Shown: positions 7,190-15,036 of the stretch, one piece after another
How the letters are laid out: the number at the start of each line of letters is the position of its first letter
Position numbering within the stretch: the first letter of the stretch is position 1
DNA from: Candidatus Corynebacterium faecipullorum
GTDB lineage: Bacteria; Actinomycetota; Actinomycetes; Mycobacteriales; Mycobacteriaceae
Length of the DNA: 30,953 nucleotides
Direction of reading: 5' to 3'
NCBI GenBank assembly: GCA_019114925.1
Contig: DXEO01000215.1
Span: 1 to 30,953, forward strand
Translations under genes and position numbers: made by a program
The notes under the pieces: generated by a model
What the model was told of the DNA's origin: nothing
Database searches by the model: none
Seen by the model: only the letters and a program-made list of their open reading frames with translations

Positions 7190-8653
7190 ATGAGCCTCAA
7201 TATCGATCTCTCCATCTGGCAGTTCGTACTGCTGCCCATTGATTACGGCATCAAGATCATCGCCATCGGCGTGGTCCCCGAAGGCCGCCGCCCCTCCAGC
7301 TCCACCGCCTGGCTGTTGGCCATTCTTGTGCTGCCTATCGTGGGTCTGCCGTTGTTCTTGCTCATGGGCTCGCCCTATATCAACCGCCGGCGCCACCGCA
7401 TTCAGCAAGAAGCCAACGCGCTGCTTAACGACGTCACCGCTTCCACCCCCAATCACCCCTCGGGCCGCCTCTCCCCGGAGGTGGAATCCCTCATCCAGCT
7501 CAATCGCAACCTCACCGGGCACCCGGCCCTCATTGGACATAACAAAGGCCTGCATGCCTCCTATGAGGAGGCCATTCTGGCCATGGCGCGGGCGGTGGAC
7601 CGCGCTGAGAAATACGTGCTCATCGAAATCTACATCCAGTCCTGGGATGAGGTGACCGATGTCTTCTTCCAGTCCCTCGCGCGCGCCCGAAAGCGCGGCG
7701 TGGAGGTCAAGCTGCTGCTAGACCAGATCGGCAGTTTGAAGTACAAGGGCTATTTCACGCTGGGCAAACGCCTCACCGAGATTGACGTCGACTGGCGGCT
7801 CATGCTTCCGCTGCAGCTGCACAAAGGCCGTTTCCGCCGCCCGGATTTGCGCAACCACCGCAAGATCGTGGTCATCGACGGCCACACGGGCTTCTTGGGC
7901 TCGATGAACATGATCAAGCGTGAGTACAAGACCAAGGACCGCGCATGGATCGACTACATGGTCGAGATGACCGGCCCTGTGGTGACGTCTTTGGCCTCGG
8001 TATTCGCGGTGGATTGGTACCTGGAATCGGAAGAGCAGCTGTCCTTGGATATGCAGCCCTATGACGACGCCATGACGGCTGACTCCAACCACCTCCAGTT
8101 GGTCCCCTCTGGCCCCGGTTACACCACGGAACCGAACCTGCGCATGTTCAATTCGGTGGTGCACCACGCCAAGGAAAAGCTCATTCTTTGCTCGCCCTAC
8201 TTCATCCCGGACGAATCCCTCTTGGAGGCGGTCACCACCGCGTGCTACCGCGGCGTTCAGGTGGAGTTGTTGGTCTCAGCGAAGGCGGACCAGTTCATGG
8301 TCAACCACGCGCAGTCCTCCTACTACCAGGCACTCTTGGAGGCCGGCGTGCGGATCTTCCAATTCCCCGAGCCCTTCGTGCTGCATTCCAAGTTCATTCT
8401 GGCGGACCCGAACCTGCCGGAGCGTGACTCCTTGTGCATGTTTGGTTCCTCCAACATGGACATGCGTTCCTTCGGCCTCAACTATGAATCCACGATGCTG
8501 GTGGCCAAGGGCGACCTCATCGAGGATTTCACCCAGCTGGCCAGGAATTACAAGAAGGTCTGCCACGAGCTCACCCTCGAAGAGTGGAACGAGCGCGGCC
8601 TGCTGCGCCGCTACGTGGACAACGTCATGCGCCTGACCTCGGCGCTGCAGTAG
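7190..8653 (+). CDS. cls: Cardiolipin synthase (phospholipase D family)
   Basis: Membrane enzyme of 487 residues that condenses two phosphatidylglycerols to cardiolipin and glycerol. Two N-terminal transmembrane helices (about 8-28 and 40-62) precede two PLD repeats. Each has an intact HxK(x)4D motif: HRKIVVID starting at His223, followed by GFLGSMN, and HSKFILAD starting at His399, followed by MFGSSNMDMRS. The C-terminus ends VDNVMRLTSALQ, as in bacterial Cls. It starts 6 nt after xth without a clear ribosome binding site, and is the last gene of the def operon. Actinobacteria usually also have a CDP-alcohol type synthase; this is the PLD type. Confidence 0.93.
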   Translation: MSLNIDLSIWQFVLLPIDYGIKIIAIGVVPEGRRPSSSTAWLLAILVLPIVGLPLFLLMGSPYINRRRHRIQQEANALLNDVTASTPNHPSGRLSPEVESLIQLNRNLTGHPALIGHNKGLHASYEEAILAMARAVDRAEKYVLIEIYIQSWDEVTDVFFQSLARARKRGVEVKLLLDQIGSLKYKGYFTLGKRLTEIDVDWRLMLPLQLHKGRFRRPDLRNHRKIVVIDGHTGFLGSMNMIKREYKTKDRAWIDYMVEMTGPVVTSLASVFAVDWYLESEEQLSLDMQPYDDAMTADSNHLQLVPSGPGYTTEPNLRMFNSVVHHAKEKLILCSPYFIPDESLLEAVTTACYRGVQVELLVSAKADQFMVNHAQSSYYQALLEAGVRIFQFPEPFVLHSKFILADPNLPERDSLCMFGSSNMDMRSFGLNYESTMLVAKGDLIEDFTQLARNYKKVCHELTLEEWNERGLLRRYVDNVMRLTSALQ

Positions 8654-8711
8654 GGGATGCATGGAGACCCGCGCGTGGTTCCCTATTGCCAATGGAGCCA
8701 AACATCAAGCA

Positions 8712-8935
8712 GAAGACATCTGGCAAAAGGCATCTCCCAGAAGGCGTCTACCACAAGGCGTTTTTGGTCCTAAAAACGCCAACTAGCGCCCGCAAAAGGC
8801 GTTTTCAGAGGCAAAGACGCCCTTTGACTGATGCCTTCTGCAGTGCGCCGTTTGCAAGATGCCTTTTTTGAGATGCCTTTTTGAGATGCCGTTTGCAAGA
8901 CACCAACTGCGTAGCGCGCTGTGCTCGGTGTCTTG
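8712..8935. repeat. Cluster of degenerate inverted and direct repeats
   Basis: About ten copies of an AAGGCRTYT-like core occur here. The leftmost copies (near 8726, 8740 and 8754) are forward. Around the centre the orientation alternates (reverse near 8772, forward near 8795, reverse near 8813 and 8830). The rightmost copies (near 8856, 8870 and 8884) are reverse. Two 38-nt arms, 8743-8780 and 8798-8835, are inverted copies matching at 27 of 38 positions without gaps. GCCGTTTGCAAGA is repeated exactly at 8847-8859 and 8888-8900. TTTTTGAGATGCC occurs twice in tandem near 8865-8890. CAAGACACC (8896-8904) is mirrored exactly at 8927-8935. It resembles a BIME/REP-type or decayed MITE element. 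Confidence 0.6.
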
Positions 8936-8996
8936 TGACGGTAGCCGTTTGCTCGGCGGCTTATACTCGGGACCTTGTGCAACGTCCTCGTGCACA

Positions 8997-9015
8997 GCGC
9001 CGCACTAGGCGGCGC
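8997..9015. terminator. GC-rich hairpin at the end of the MFS gene
   Basis: GCGCCGC (8997-9003) and GCGGCGC (9009-9015) pair perfectly around a 5-nt loop, just beyond the minus-strand stop at 9022. The stretch CTAGGCGGCGC at 9005-9015 repeats the last codons and stop of the gene (9022-9032) exactly, suggesting a small duplication. No T-tract follows, so intrinsic termination is uncertain. Confidence 0.4.
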
Positions 9016-9021
9016 TGCGCG

Positions 9022-10197
9022 CTAGGCGGCGCCGCGGGCCAGCCGCGTAGACACCGCAAGGCCGCACAGCGAGATGAAGCTACAGCACACCATTCCGGTG
9101 GCCATGGTCAGCGCCGCGTTTGAGCCCCAGCCCATGAGCGGGCTGATAGCGCTGGCCAGCATGGACTGGCCAAAGCCCATGATCGCGGACACGCTGCCCG
9201 CACGCGAGCGCATGAGGCCCGTGGCCAGAGCGGTGGCGTTGCCCATGATGAAGCCGGTCGGCGCCACGCAGGCAAAAAGCACGGTGAGGCAGACCCAGAC
9301 CGGAGCACCGAGCGACACCGACAGCAACAAGAGCACTCCGCAGACAAAGACACCGGTCACGCCGATGCGCAACATGACCGACGGGGAGACCGAATCCATC
9401 GCCCGCGAATTCACCAGCGTGGCCGCGAAGAGGCCCACGGAGTTGATGCCGAAAATCAGCGAATAGCCCAGCGGTGAAAAGCCCCACTGTTCTTGCACCA
9501 CGAAGGCCGAGGCGGAGATGTAGCAAAACATCGAGCAGAAGCCGAAGGCCATGGTCACCAAGTAGCCCCATACCCGGGCATTTGTCAGCACCGCCCAGTA
9601 GTTGCCCGCGACCGTGCGAAACAGCCCGGCGCGGGGGCGCCCGCCTGCGGTTTCCGGGACGATGGCAACCGCCAGCACCAACTGCAGGGCATGCAACCCG
9701 GCGAGAACCCAGAAGATGCCGCGCCATCCCAGCGGCTCCGCCAGAACGCCACCGAGCACCGGGGCCACCGCCGGCGCGATGCCTTGCAAAGCCATGAGCA
9801 GCGAGTAAGCCTTCGCAGCCGCCGATCCATGCACAAGGTCAGGTACCACCGCGCGGGCCAGCACCGTGCACGCGCCGCCGCCAAGGCCCTGCAGTACACG
9901 GGCAGCCACGAGCACGGTGGCGGTAGGAGCCATCGCCGCCAACACTGAGGCCGCCAGCGCGAGGGAGGCGCCGGCAAGGAGGAGGCGTTTACGCCCGATG
10001 GCGTCGGACAGCGGGCCCATCACCAGCTGGCCCACGCCCATACCAATGAAGAAGCCTGAGATAGTCAGCTGCACCATAGACCGGGTAGTGCCCAGTTCGG
10101 CGACGATCTCCGGCATCACCGGCAAATACATATCTGTGGCAAAAGGCGCTGTTGCGGACAGCAGCGCCAATGTAGCCAGGAGTGGGTAAGGAATCAC
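9022..10197 (-). CDS. Bcr/CflA-type MFS multidrug efflux transporter
   Basis: 391-residue major facilitator with 12 predicted helices, of the drug:H+ antiporter-1 Bcr/CflA group. Diagnostic features are the opening TAPFATDMYLPVMPEIVAELG (helix 1), GQLVMGPLSDAIGRKRLLLAG (motif A, about 58-78), AARVLQGLGGGACTVLARAVVPDL (motif B) and LQGIAPAVAPVLGGVLAEPLGWRGIFWVLA (motif C). The frame continues further upstream, but I start at the GTG at 10197, whose GTGA overlaps the permease stop by 4 bases and leads into IPYPLLATLALLSA. It is last in a minus-strand run with an ABC exporter. The substrate is unknown. The C-terminus ends in an Arg-Gly-Ala-Ala tail next to a GC hairpin. Confidence 0.88.
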   Translation of the reverse strand: MIPYPLLATLALLSATAPFATDMYLPVMPEIVAELGTTRSMVQLTISGFFIGMGVGQLVMGPLSDAIGRKRLLLAGASLALAASVLAAMAPTATVLVAARVLQGLGGGACTVLARAVVPDLVHGSAAAKAYSLLMALQGIAPAVAPVLGGVLAEPLGWRGIFWVLAGLHALQLVLAVAIVPETAGGRPRAGLFRTVAGNYWAVLTNARVWGYLVTMAFGFCSMFCYISASAFVVQEQWGFSPLGYSLIFGINSVGLFAATLVNSRAMDSVSPSVMLRIGVTGVFVCGVLLLLSVSLGAPVWVCLTVLFACVAPTGFIMGNATALATGLMRSRAGSVSAIMGFGQSMLASAISPLMGWGSNAALTMATGMVCCSFISLCGLAVSTRLARGAA

Positions 10198-10958
10198 GCG
10201 TCGCGCTTCTCCAGCACAATGACGCCCACGATCCACAGAACTGCGGCCCAGCCGAAGAAGACGAGAGCCTCAAAGCCTGCCGAGGACCACGGCGCGTTCT
10301 CATCGACATAGTTCACCGCCCAGTTCTGGAAGGCGGTAAAAGGCATGAAGTGAATGACTTTATCGCCCACCAGCGGTAGCACGCGCACGATATTTTCCAA
10401 GCCCAAGTACAAGATGAGGCAGATGGCCACCGTGCCGGCGGTCTGCCGCAAGAGCATGCCTAAGCCTTGAACGAAGGCAACCACGCCAAAAGCGGCGAGC
10501 GGGAAGGCCCACAGCATGTACTTGCCATCCTCGCTGGCAAAGGGCTGGAAGGCCTCGGCCGCAGATTCGTTCGTAGTCAGATCCGCCAACACGAAGATGT
10601 ACACCAGACCCAAGAAGGCAATGATGGCCGCAATGACTCCGTAGAGCAGCAGCTTGGCGCAGGCCACGGTCCAGCGCTGCGGGTTGGCCATGAAGGTCAA
10701 GGATTGCGTCTTATAGCGGTACTCCGTGGTCACCACCATCGCGGCCTGGATCATGAGGATCGGCATGCCCATGAGCAAGATGATGGAACCCAGGCTGCGC
10801 TCCTGCAGCGGGCTAATGCCCAGAACCGCTTCGCCCGCGTTGAGCGAGTTCAGCAGCGTCCAGCCGGTCACGATGAGGAAGATGAGGACCGTGGTCCACC
10901 AGAAGGACTTCGTCGTGCGCAGCTTCGTCCACTCCGAGTGAACAGTATTGAGAAACAT
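10194..10958 (-). CDS. ABC-2 type transporter permease
   Basis: 254-residue integral membrane permease with six predicted helices (about 19-37, 56-76, 100-126, 147-168, 173-190 and 230-248). It is of the ABC-2 type that pairs with a separate ATPase, beginning MFLNTVHSEWTKLRTTKSFWW, characteristic of actinobacterial ABC-2 exporter subunits. The conserved VTTEYRYKTQSLTF segment is probably the coupling region contacting the ATPase. Its ATG shares one base with the ATPase stop (TAATG), and its TGA overlaps the GTG of the MFS gene. An intact exporter with the ATPase is likely; the substrate (lipid, peptide or drug) is not evident. Confidence 0.87.
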   Translation of the reverse strand: MFLNTVHSEWTKLRTTKSFWWTTVLIFLIVTGWTLLNSLNAGEAVLGISPLQERSLGSIILLMGMPILMIQAAMVVTTEYRYKTQSLTFMANPQRWTVACAKLLLYGVIAAIIAFLGLVYIFVLADLTTNESAAEAFQPFASEDGKYMLWAFPLAAFGVVAFVQGLGMLLRQTAGTVAICLILYLGLENIVRVLPLVGDKVIHFMPFTAFQNWAVNYVDENAPWSSAGFEALVFFGWAAVLWIVGVIVLEKRDA

Positions 10959-11896
10959 TAGCGCTGTACCCCTTCCTGCGGTGCCTCCGCCTGGTACTGC
11001 ACCGCGCGATCCGTCATAGCCACATAAGCCTCTTCCAGTGAGGCGCGGTGGAGCGTCAATTCCGTCAGCGGCACACCTGTGGAATAAGCCAGCTGCCCCA
11101 CGTAGTCCGTGGTTTGGTTAGGGATGACCAAGGTGGGTCGCTGTTCCTCATCAGCCGACTCGCGGAAGGTGATGCCAGCCTCCTTCAGCGCCGAGCCGAA
11201 CTCACGCAGGTGCTCCGAACGCACGATGACCGAAGAGCTGGAGTTTTCCTTCACAAAGTCATAGGTGCGCTGATTGGCCAAGAGCCTGCCGCGGCCAATG
11301 ACCACCAGGTGGTCTGCCGTCTGCGCCATCTCTGCCAGCAGGTGGGAGGAAATGAGCACCGTACGGCCTTCTGCTGCCAGCGCGCGCACGAGCGAGCGCA
11401 CCCAGCGAATGCCCTCCGGATCCAAACCGTTGACCGGCTCATCCAAGATCAGCACGCCCGGGTCCCCCAGCAATGCAGCCGCCAAGCCCAAGCGCTGGCC
11501 CATGCCGAGGGAGAAGCCGCCGGCCTTCTTACCCGCAACATCAGCCAGGCCCACAAGCCCGAGCACCTCATCGACGCGGGAGGTCGGGATGCCGTTGGCC
11601 TGTGCCATCCACGTCAGGTGGTTGGCGGCGGTACGGTTGGCGTGGACCGCTTTGGCGTCGAGAAGCGCGCCCACCTCACGCAGCGGATTCTTCAGCTCGC
11701 GGTAGGGCTTGCCGTGCACCAAGGCGGTGCCAGCGGTGGGCTTGTCCAAGCCCAGGATCATGCGCATCGTCGTTGATTTTCCAGCGCCGTTGGGCCCCAG
11801 AAAGCCGGTCACTTGGCCCGGCTCCACCTGAAAGGTGAGGTCATCGACGGCGCGGACAGACTTGTACTGTTTGGTCAGTCCGGCTACTTCAATCAT
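10958..11896 (-). CDS. ABC transporter ATP-binding protein (ABC-2 exporter type)
   Basis: 312-residue cytoplasmic ATPase. Visible motifs are the A-loop region LTKQYKSVRAVDDL, Walker A GPNGAGKST (about 35-43), Q-loop region, signature FSLGMGQRLGLA (about 133-144), Walker B GVLILDEPVNGLDPEG (about 152-167) and H-loop LISSHLL (about 187-193). The final 90 residues, after the nucleotide-binding domain, form the accessory C-terminal domain of BcrA/YtrB-type exporter ATPases. The start ATG has GTAGGAC just upstream, which is very close for a Shine-Dalgarno sequence. It is coupled to its permease by a one-base overlap and follows the NUDIX gene by 39 nt. Confidence 0.93.
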   Translation of the reverse strand: MIEVAGLTKQYKSVRAVDDLTFQVEPGQVTGFLGPNGAGKSTTMRMILGLDKPTAGTALVHGKPYRELKNPLREVGALLDAKAVHANRTAANHLTWMAQANGIPTSRVDEVLGLVGLADVAGKKAGGFSLGMGQRLGLAAALLGDPGVLILDEPVNGLDPEGIRWVRSLVRALAAEGRTVLISSHLLAEMAQTADHLVVIGRGRLLANQRTYDFVKENSSSSVIVRSEHLREFGSALKEAGITFRESADEEQRPTLVIPNQTTDYVGQLAYSTGVPLTELTLHRASLEEAYVAMTDRAVQYQAEAPQEGVQR

Positions 11897-11935
11897 GTCC
11901 TACAGCGTGCCACAGGTTCCCACCTTGCGCCTGAA

Positions 11936-12424
11936 TCAGCTGCCGTTTTCTTCCCAATACTTCAGCAGCCGCGGCAGTGCTTCCCGGAAGGGAGCCAAAA
12001 GCTCCAGCTCTTCCACCTGGTTAAAGGACACCCAGCGCAGCTCAGCAGATTCTTCATTGGCAGTCGTGGTCAAACGCTGCCCCGAAACCGTCCGCGCCAA
12101 CACCGTGGTATAGGTCCAGCCTTCCTCGAAGGGCCCGGCGGTAACGAGCGAGCCTAGAACCTCAACGTCCGCCGGCGAGATTCCGGTTTCTTCCTCCGTC
12201 TCCCGCAGCGCCGCCTGCTCCGGTGACTCCGGCTTATCCCGCGCCCCGCCCGGGATTCCCCAGGTCCCACCGTTATTCGTCCACGTAGCGCGATGCTGCA
12301 GCAGCACGTCATCCCCCGCCACGAGGAAGAGCCCAGCTGCTCCAAACTTGCCCCATACCGGCACCCCGCCCGGACCTTTAGACCAGCCATCACCGGAAAG
12401 TTCTGGGTTAACGCGTTTACACAT
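11936..12424 (-). CDS. NUDIX hydrolase
   Basis: 162-residue nucleoside-diphosphate-X hydrolase. The complete Nudix box is visible from about residue 60: GARDKPE, seven residues, then RETEEETGI, giving G(x5)E(x7)REUxEExGU. The N-terminus has MCKRVNPELSGDGW and VWGKFGAAGLFLVAGDDVLLQHRA, typical of actinobacterial MutT-like NUDIX proteins that clean oxidised nucleotides or hydrolyse other nucleotide derivatives. The substrate cannot be assigned. It precedes the ABC exporter genes on the same strand and may be co-transcribed. A TATCGT hexamer 7 nt before the ATG suggests a leaderless message. Confidence 0.88.
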   Translation of the reverse strand: MCKRVNPELSGDGWSKGPGGVPVWGKFGAAGLFLVAGDDVLLQHRATWTNNGGTWGIPGGARDKPESPEQAALRETEEETGISPADVEVLGSLVTAGPFEEGWTYTTVLARTVSGQRLTTTANEESAELRWVSFNQVEELELLAPFREALPRLLKYWEENGS

Positions 12425-12431
12425 GCCTTAT

Positions 12432-12437
12432 ACGATA
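12432..12437 (-). promoter_or_regulatory. Candidate -10 element for the NUDIX gene
   Basis: Minus-strand TATCGT is followed by 7 nt and the ATG at 12424. This is the spacing expected if transcription starts at the initiation codon. The overlapping GTATAA could serve instead. Confidence 0.35.
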
Positions 12438-12471
12438 CGCGAGAATAAGCCCACGCCACCCTGCCCCAAAT

Positions 12472-12502
12472 CATCGCGCGATGGGGCGCGGGGCGCTATC
12501 CT
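12472..12502 (+). promoter_or_regulatory. glnX promoter with perfect palindrome in the -35 region
   Basis: TATCCT (12497-12502) lies 6 nt before the glnX ATG, giving a likely leaderless transcript. Upstream, CATCGCGCGATG (12472-12483) is a perfect 12-bp palindrome covering about -37 to -26 relative to the ATG. A factor bound there would contact the -35 region, so it is a candidate operator. Confidence 0.4.
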
Positions 12503-12508
12503 AAGGGA

Positions 12509-13945
12509 ATGACCGGCCCGGCCACCGAAGTGCGCGAACACTCCCCCGAATCATGGGGCGATCATTGGCTCGATGAGGTCACCGAGCCTGCTGCCCCGGC
12601 TTTTAGCCGCCCCACGCAGCTGGCCATGAGTTCCTTCTCCGGCCCAGCGCGCGTCCTCCGGCGCTTTTATAGCTTTGCTTCCACCACGCCCGGCAAGCTG
12701 TTCACGGTCACCGTCATCCTCACCGCGGCGCTCGCGGCAGCCGGGTTTTCTATGTCTTCTTCCTCGGCCGCGCGCCACGATGACCTGGATACTCTGCTGA
12801 CCTCCACGGAGCCGATGTCGAATGCGGCGCATCACCTCTACACCAACCTGTCTCTGGCCGATACCGTGGCCACCACCGGCTTCGTGCAGGCGGGCGTCGA
12901 GCCGGAGGTTAACCGCAACCGCTATAACGAGGCCATCGATGCCGCTTCCGTCGCCGCCACGCAGGCCATCGTGGGCACCTCCTCCGAGGATGAGCGCGTG
13001 CGCGAGCTCGTCACCTTTATCCAGCGCAAGCTGCCGGTGTACACCGCCCTCGTGGAAAAGGCGCGTGTCAATCACCGCGCGGGCAACGCCGTGGCGAATT
13101 CCTATATGTCCAACGCCTCGGCGCTCATGCGAACCCAGATTCTCCCCGCCGCCGCGGAGCTATTCACCCTGACCTCGGAGAAGGTGAGCCAACAGCAGCA
13201 GCGTCTGACCCGCCCGCAGTGGGTTCCGCTGTCCGGACTGGTTGCCGCACTCATCTTCCTCGGCTTGGCGCAGTGGTGGCTGTGGCGGCTGACCCGCCGC
13301 CGCTTCAACCGTGGCTTTGTGGCGGCCACGGGGTTGCTGTTCCTCGCGCTGGTGTGGGCCTCCGCCTCCAACTTCGCCACGTGGGCCTCGGGCCACCAGG
13401 GGTTCGAGACGGTGTCGCGTCCCTGGGACTCACTGACCGCCTCGCGCATTGAGGCCCAGCAGATGCGCACCTCGGAGACTCTCGCCCTGGTCCTGCGCTC
13501 CTCTGAGCGGGACATGTCCGTGCATTTTAGCTCCGCGGTGTACTCCGTGAACCAGGCCGTACGGGATTATGAGCAGGCGCTTGACGACGACGACTTCCCC
13601 TCCTCCGATCCCTCCCTGATTCCCCGCGCCAAGCAAGCAGTGGAGGACTGGACAACCACGCACGAGAAGTTCACCGAGGATCTCGCCATGGGTGACTACG
13701 AGGCCGCGCTATACCAGGCCACCGCCAGCGATCCGGACGGTGACCCGACCGCCGCCAGTGCTTTCAACGCCGTGGATAGTTCCTTGGCTGCGCTCATCGA
13801 CCAAGCCCGCGACGCCATGCGCACCTACTTGGTCCAAGGGCTCAATGCCATGACGATGGTCTCCACCGGCGTGCTCCTGGCCACCTTCGGCGCGATTATC
13901 GCCGTGTGGCTAGGTATACGTCCCCGTCTGCAGGAGTACCTGTGA
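12509..13945 (+). CDS. glnX: GlnX-type membrane protein of the PknG signalling pathway
   Basis: 478-residue membrane protein in the place of GlnX (cg3044/Rv0412c type), which in relatives links the periplasmic amino-acid sensor GlnH to cytoplasmic PknG. Topology read from the sequence: cytoplasmic N-terminus, helix at about 64-83, a large external helical domain (84-238), two helices at about 240-260 and 268-292, a second external domain (about 293-440) and a C-terminal helix at about 444-468. The two extracytoplasmic domains are mostly alpha-helical, reminiscent of four-helix sensor bundles. Its TGA overlaps the glnH ATG by one base. Assignment rests mainly on gene order and topology. AAGGGA abuts the ATG but is too close for a ribosome binding site. 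Confidence 0.85.
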   Translation: MTGPATEVREHSPESWGDHWLDEVTEPAAPAFSRPTQLAMSSFSGPARVLRRFYSFASTTPGKLFTVTVILTAALAAAGFSMSSSSAARHDDLDTLLTSTEPMSNAAHHLYTNLSLADTVATTGFVQAGVEPEVNRNRYNEAIDAASVAATQAIVGTSSEDERVRELVTFIQRKLPVYTALVEKARVNHRAGNAVANSYMSNASALMRTQILPAAAELFTLTSEKVSQQQQRLTRPQWVPLSGLVAALIFLGLAQWWLWRLTRRRFNRGFVAATGLLFLALVWASASNFATWASGHQGFETVSRPWDSLTASRIEAQQMRTSETLALVLRSSERDMSVHFSSAVYSVNQAVRDYEQALDDDDFPSSDPSLIPRAKQAVEDWTTTHEKFTEDLAMGDYEAALYQATASDPDGDPTAASAFNAVDSSLAALIDQARDAMRTYLVQGLNAMTMVSTGVLLATFGAIIAVWLGIRPRLQEYL

Positions 13946-15036
13946 TGCGCCGCCGAAACTCTCAACGCTTAGCGTGGTCCACAGCCCTGCTCTTGCTTAG
14001 CAGCGCCGTGATGCTCAGCGCCTGTGAGCCGGAGCCGCCCAGCACGCAGGCCCCCATCCTCCCCTCCACCGCGAACCTCGATTCCACGCCGGGACCACCT
14101 CTGCCGGAGGATGCCATCATCGAGCCCGCTGGCGCCGGCGAGGCGACCAAGCAAAACACCGAGGAGGCCTATGGCTCCTACCGCCCGGATGATAAGAAGC
14201 CGGAGGAGCGCGTGCCCGATATCCTGGCGCGCGGCCGGCTCATCGTGGGCGTGGATCGCTCCAATAACCTGCTCAGCTACCGCGATACCGCCAGCGGCGA
14301 GGTCCGCGGCTTCGAGGTCGATATTGCCCGCGAAATCGCCCGCGATATCTTCGGGGATCCCAACAAGGTGGACTTCCGCTTCGTGGAAGCTTCCGAACGC
14401 GCGCGTGCGCTCAATGATCGCACGGTGGATATCGTCATCCGCACCATGACGATTAGCCCCAGCCGCCAGCGCGAAGTCTCCTTCTCCATTCCCTATATGC
14501 AAACGGACGCGCGTTTGCTGGTGCTGAAGAACTCCGGCATTGAGTCCATCGCGGATACCGCCGGGATGACCCTGTGCGCGACAAAGGGTTCCACCATGGT
14601 GGATGCGATACGCACGCACGCGCCTGCTTCCGACATCCTGGAAACCCGCGCCTGGGGCGATTGCCTCATGGCCCTACAGCTGGGGCAAGCGGATGGCATC
14701 GTGGTGGATGATGCGCTGCTCTCCGGCATGCTGGCTCAGGATCGCTACACCGAGATTGTCGGTGGTCCCCTCGAAAGCCAAAGCTACGGCGTGGCCGTGC
14801 GCAAACCCGATGGCACGTATGACTCCCGCCCGCTCATCCGTCAGGTGAACTCCACGCTGGAGCGCATCCGCAAGGACGGGACCTGGCAGAGGCTCTTCAA
14901 CGAGTGGCTGGGAGATTATATGGAACAGCCGGTGCTCCCGGCGCCTAAGTATCTCGACGAGACCCCACCCGCGACGGAATCTCAGCCGAGTTCCCCAGCC
15001 AGCACCCCACCCGGCGAGAAGAAGGAGGGACACTAA
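13945..15036 (+). CDS. glnH: Glutamate/aspartate-binding lipoprotein GlnH
   Basis: Extracytoplasmic solute-binding protein (SBP family 3), 363 residues. A lipoprotein signal peptide ends in LSAC with Cys27 as the lipid anchor. A Pro/Glu-rich spacer follows (about 28-90). The periplasmic-binding fold (about 92-330) starts DILARGRLIVGVDRSNN, contains GFEVDIAREIA and the ligand-site segment DIVIRTMTISPSRQREVSFS, and ends KDGTWQRLFNEWLG. In Mycobacterium this protein binds aspartate/glutamate-type ligands and signals to PknG rather than feeding a transporter. Consistent with that, no permease or ATPase is adjacent. I chose the ATG overlapping the glnX stop; a GTG directly before it is possible. 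The TAA overlaps the pknG ATG. Confidence 0.92.
   Translation: MRRRNSQRLAWSTALLLLSSAVMLSACEPEPPSTQAPILPSTANLDSTPGPPLPEDAIIEPAGAGEATKQNTEEAYGSYRPDDKKPEERVPDILARGRLIVGVDRSNNLLSYRDTASGEVRGFEVDIAREIARDIFGDPNKVDFRFVEASERARALNDRTVDIVIRTMTISPSRQREVSFSIPYMQTDARLLVLKNSGIESIADTAGMTLCATKGSTMVDAIRTHAPASDILETRAWGDCLMALQLGQADGIVVDDALLSGMLAQDRYTEIVGGPLESQSYGVAVRKPDGTYDSRPLIRQVNSTLERIRKDGTWQRLFNEWLGDYMEQPVLPAPKYLDETPPATESQPSSPASTPPGEKKEGH

Larger units (their letters stand above)
8654..9021. other. Gene-free segment between convergent genes, repeat-rich
   Basis: 368 bases without a convincing gene. Short open frames here have no recognisable similarity and simply read through the repeats. The left 58 nt hold nothing notable. 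The rest is the degenerate repeat cluster (8712-8935) and a GC hairpin near the end of the MFS gene. Confidence 0.6.

Noticed and set aside
8712..8935. CRISPR array
   Set aside because: The repeat unit is short and degenerate, occurs in both orientations and lacks uniform spacers; no cas genes are nearby.
8770..8995. Small protein genes of about 70 codons on the minus strand in the repeat region
   Set aside because: Both frames just translate the repeats and lack ribosome binding sites and homology, and they stop inside the array.
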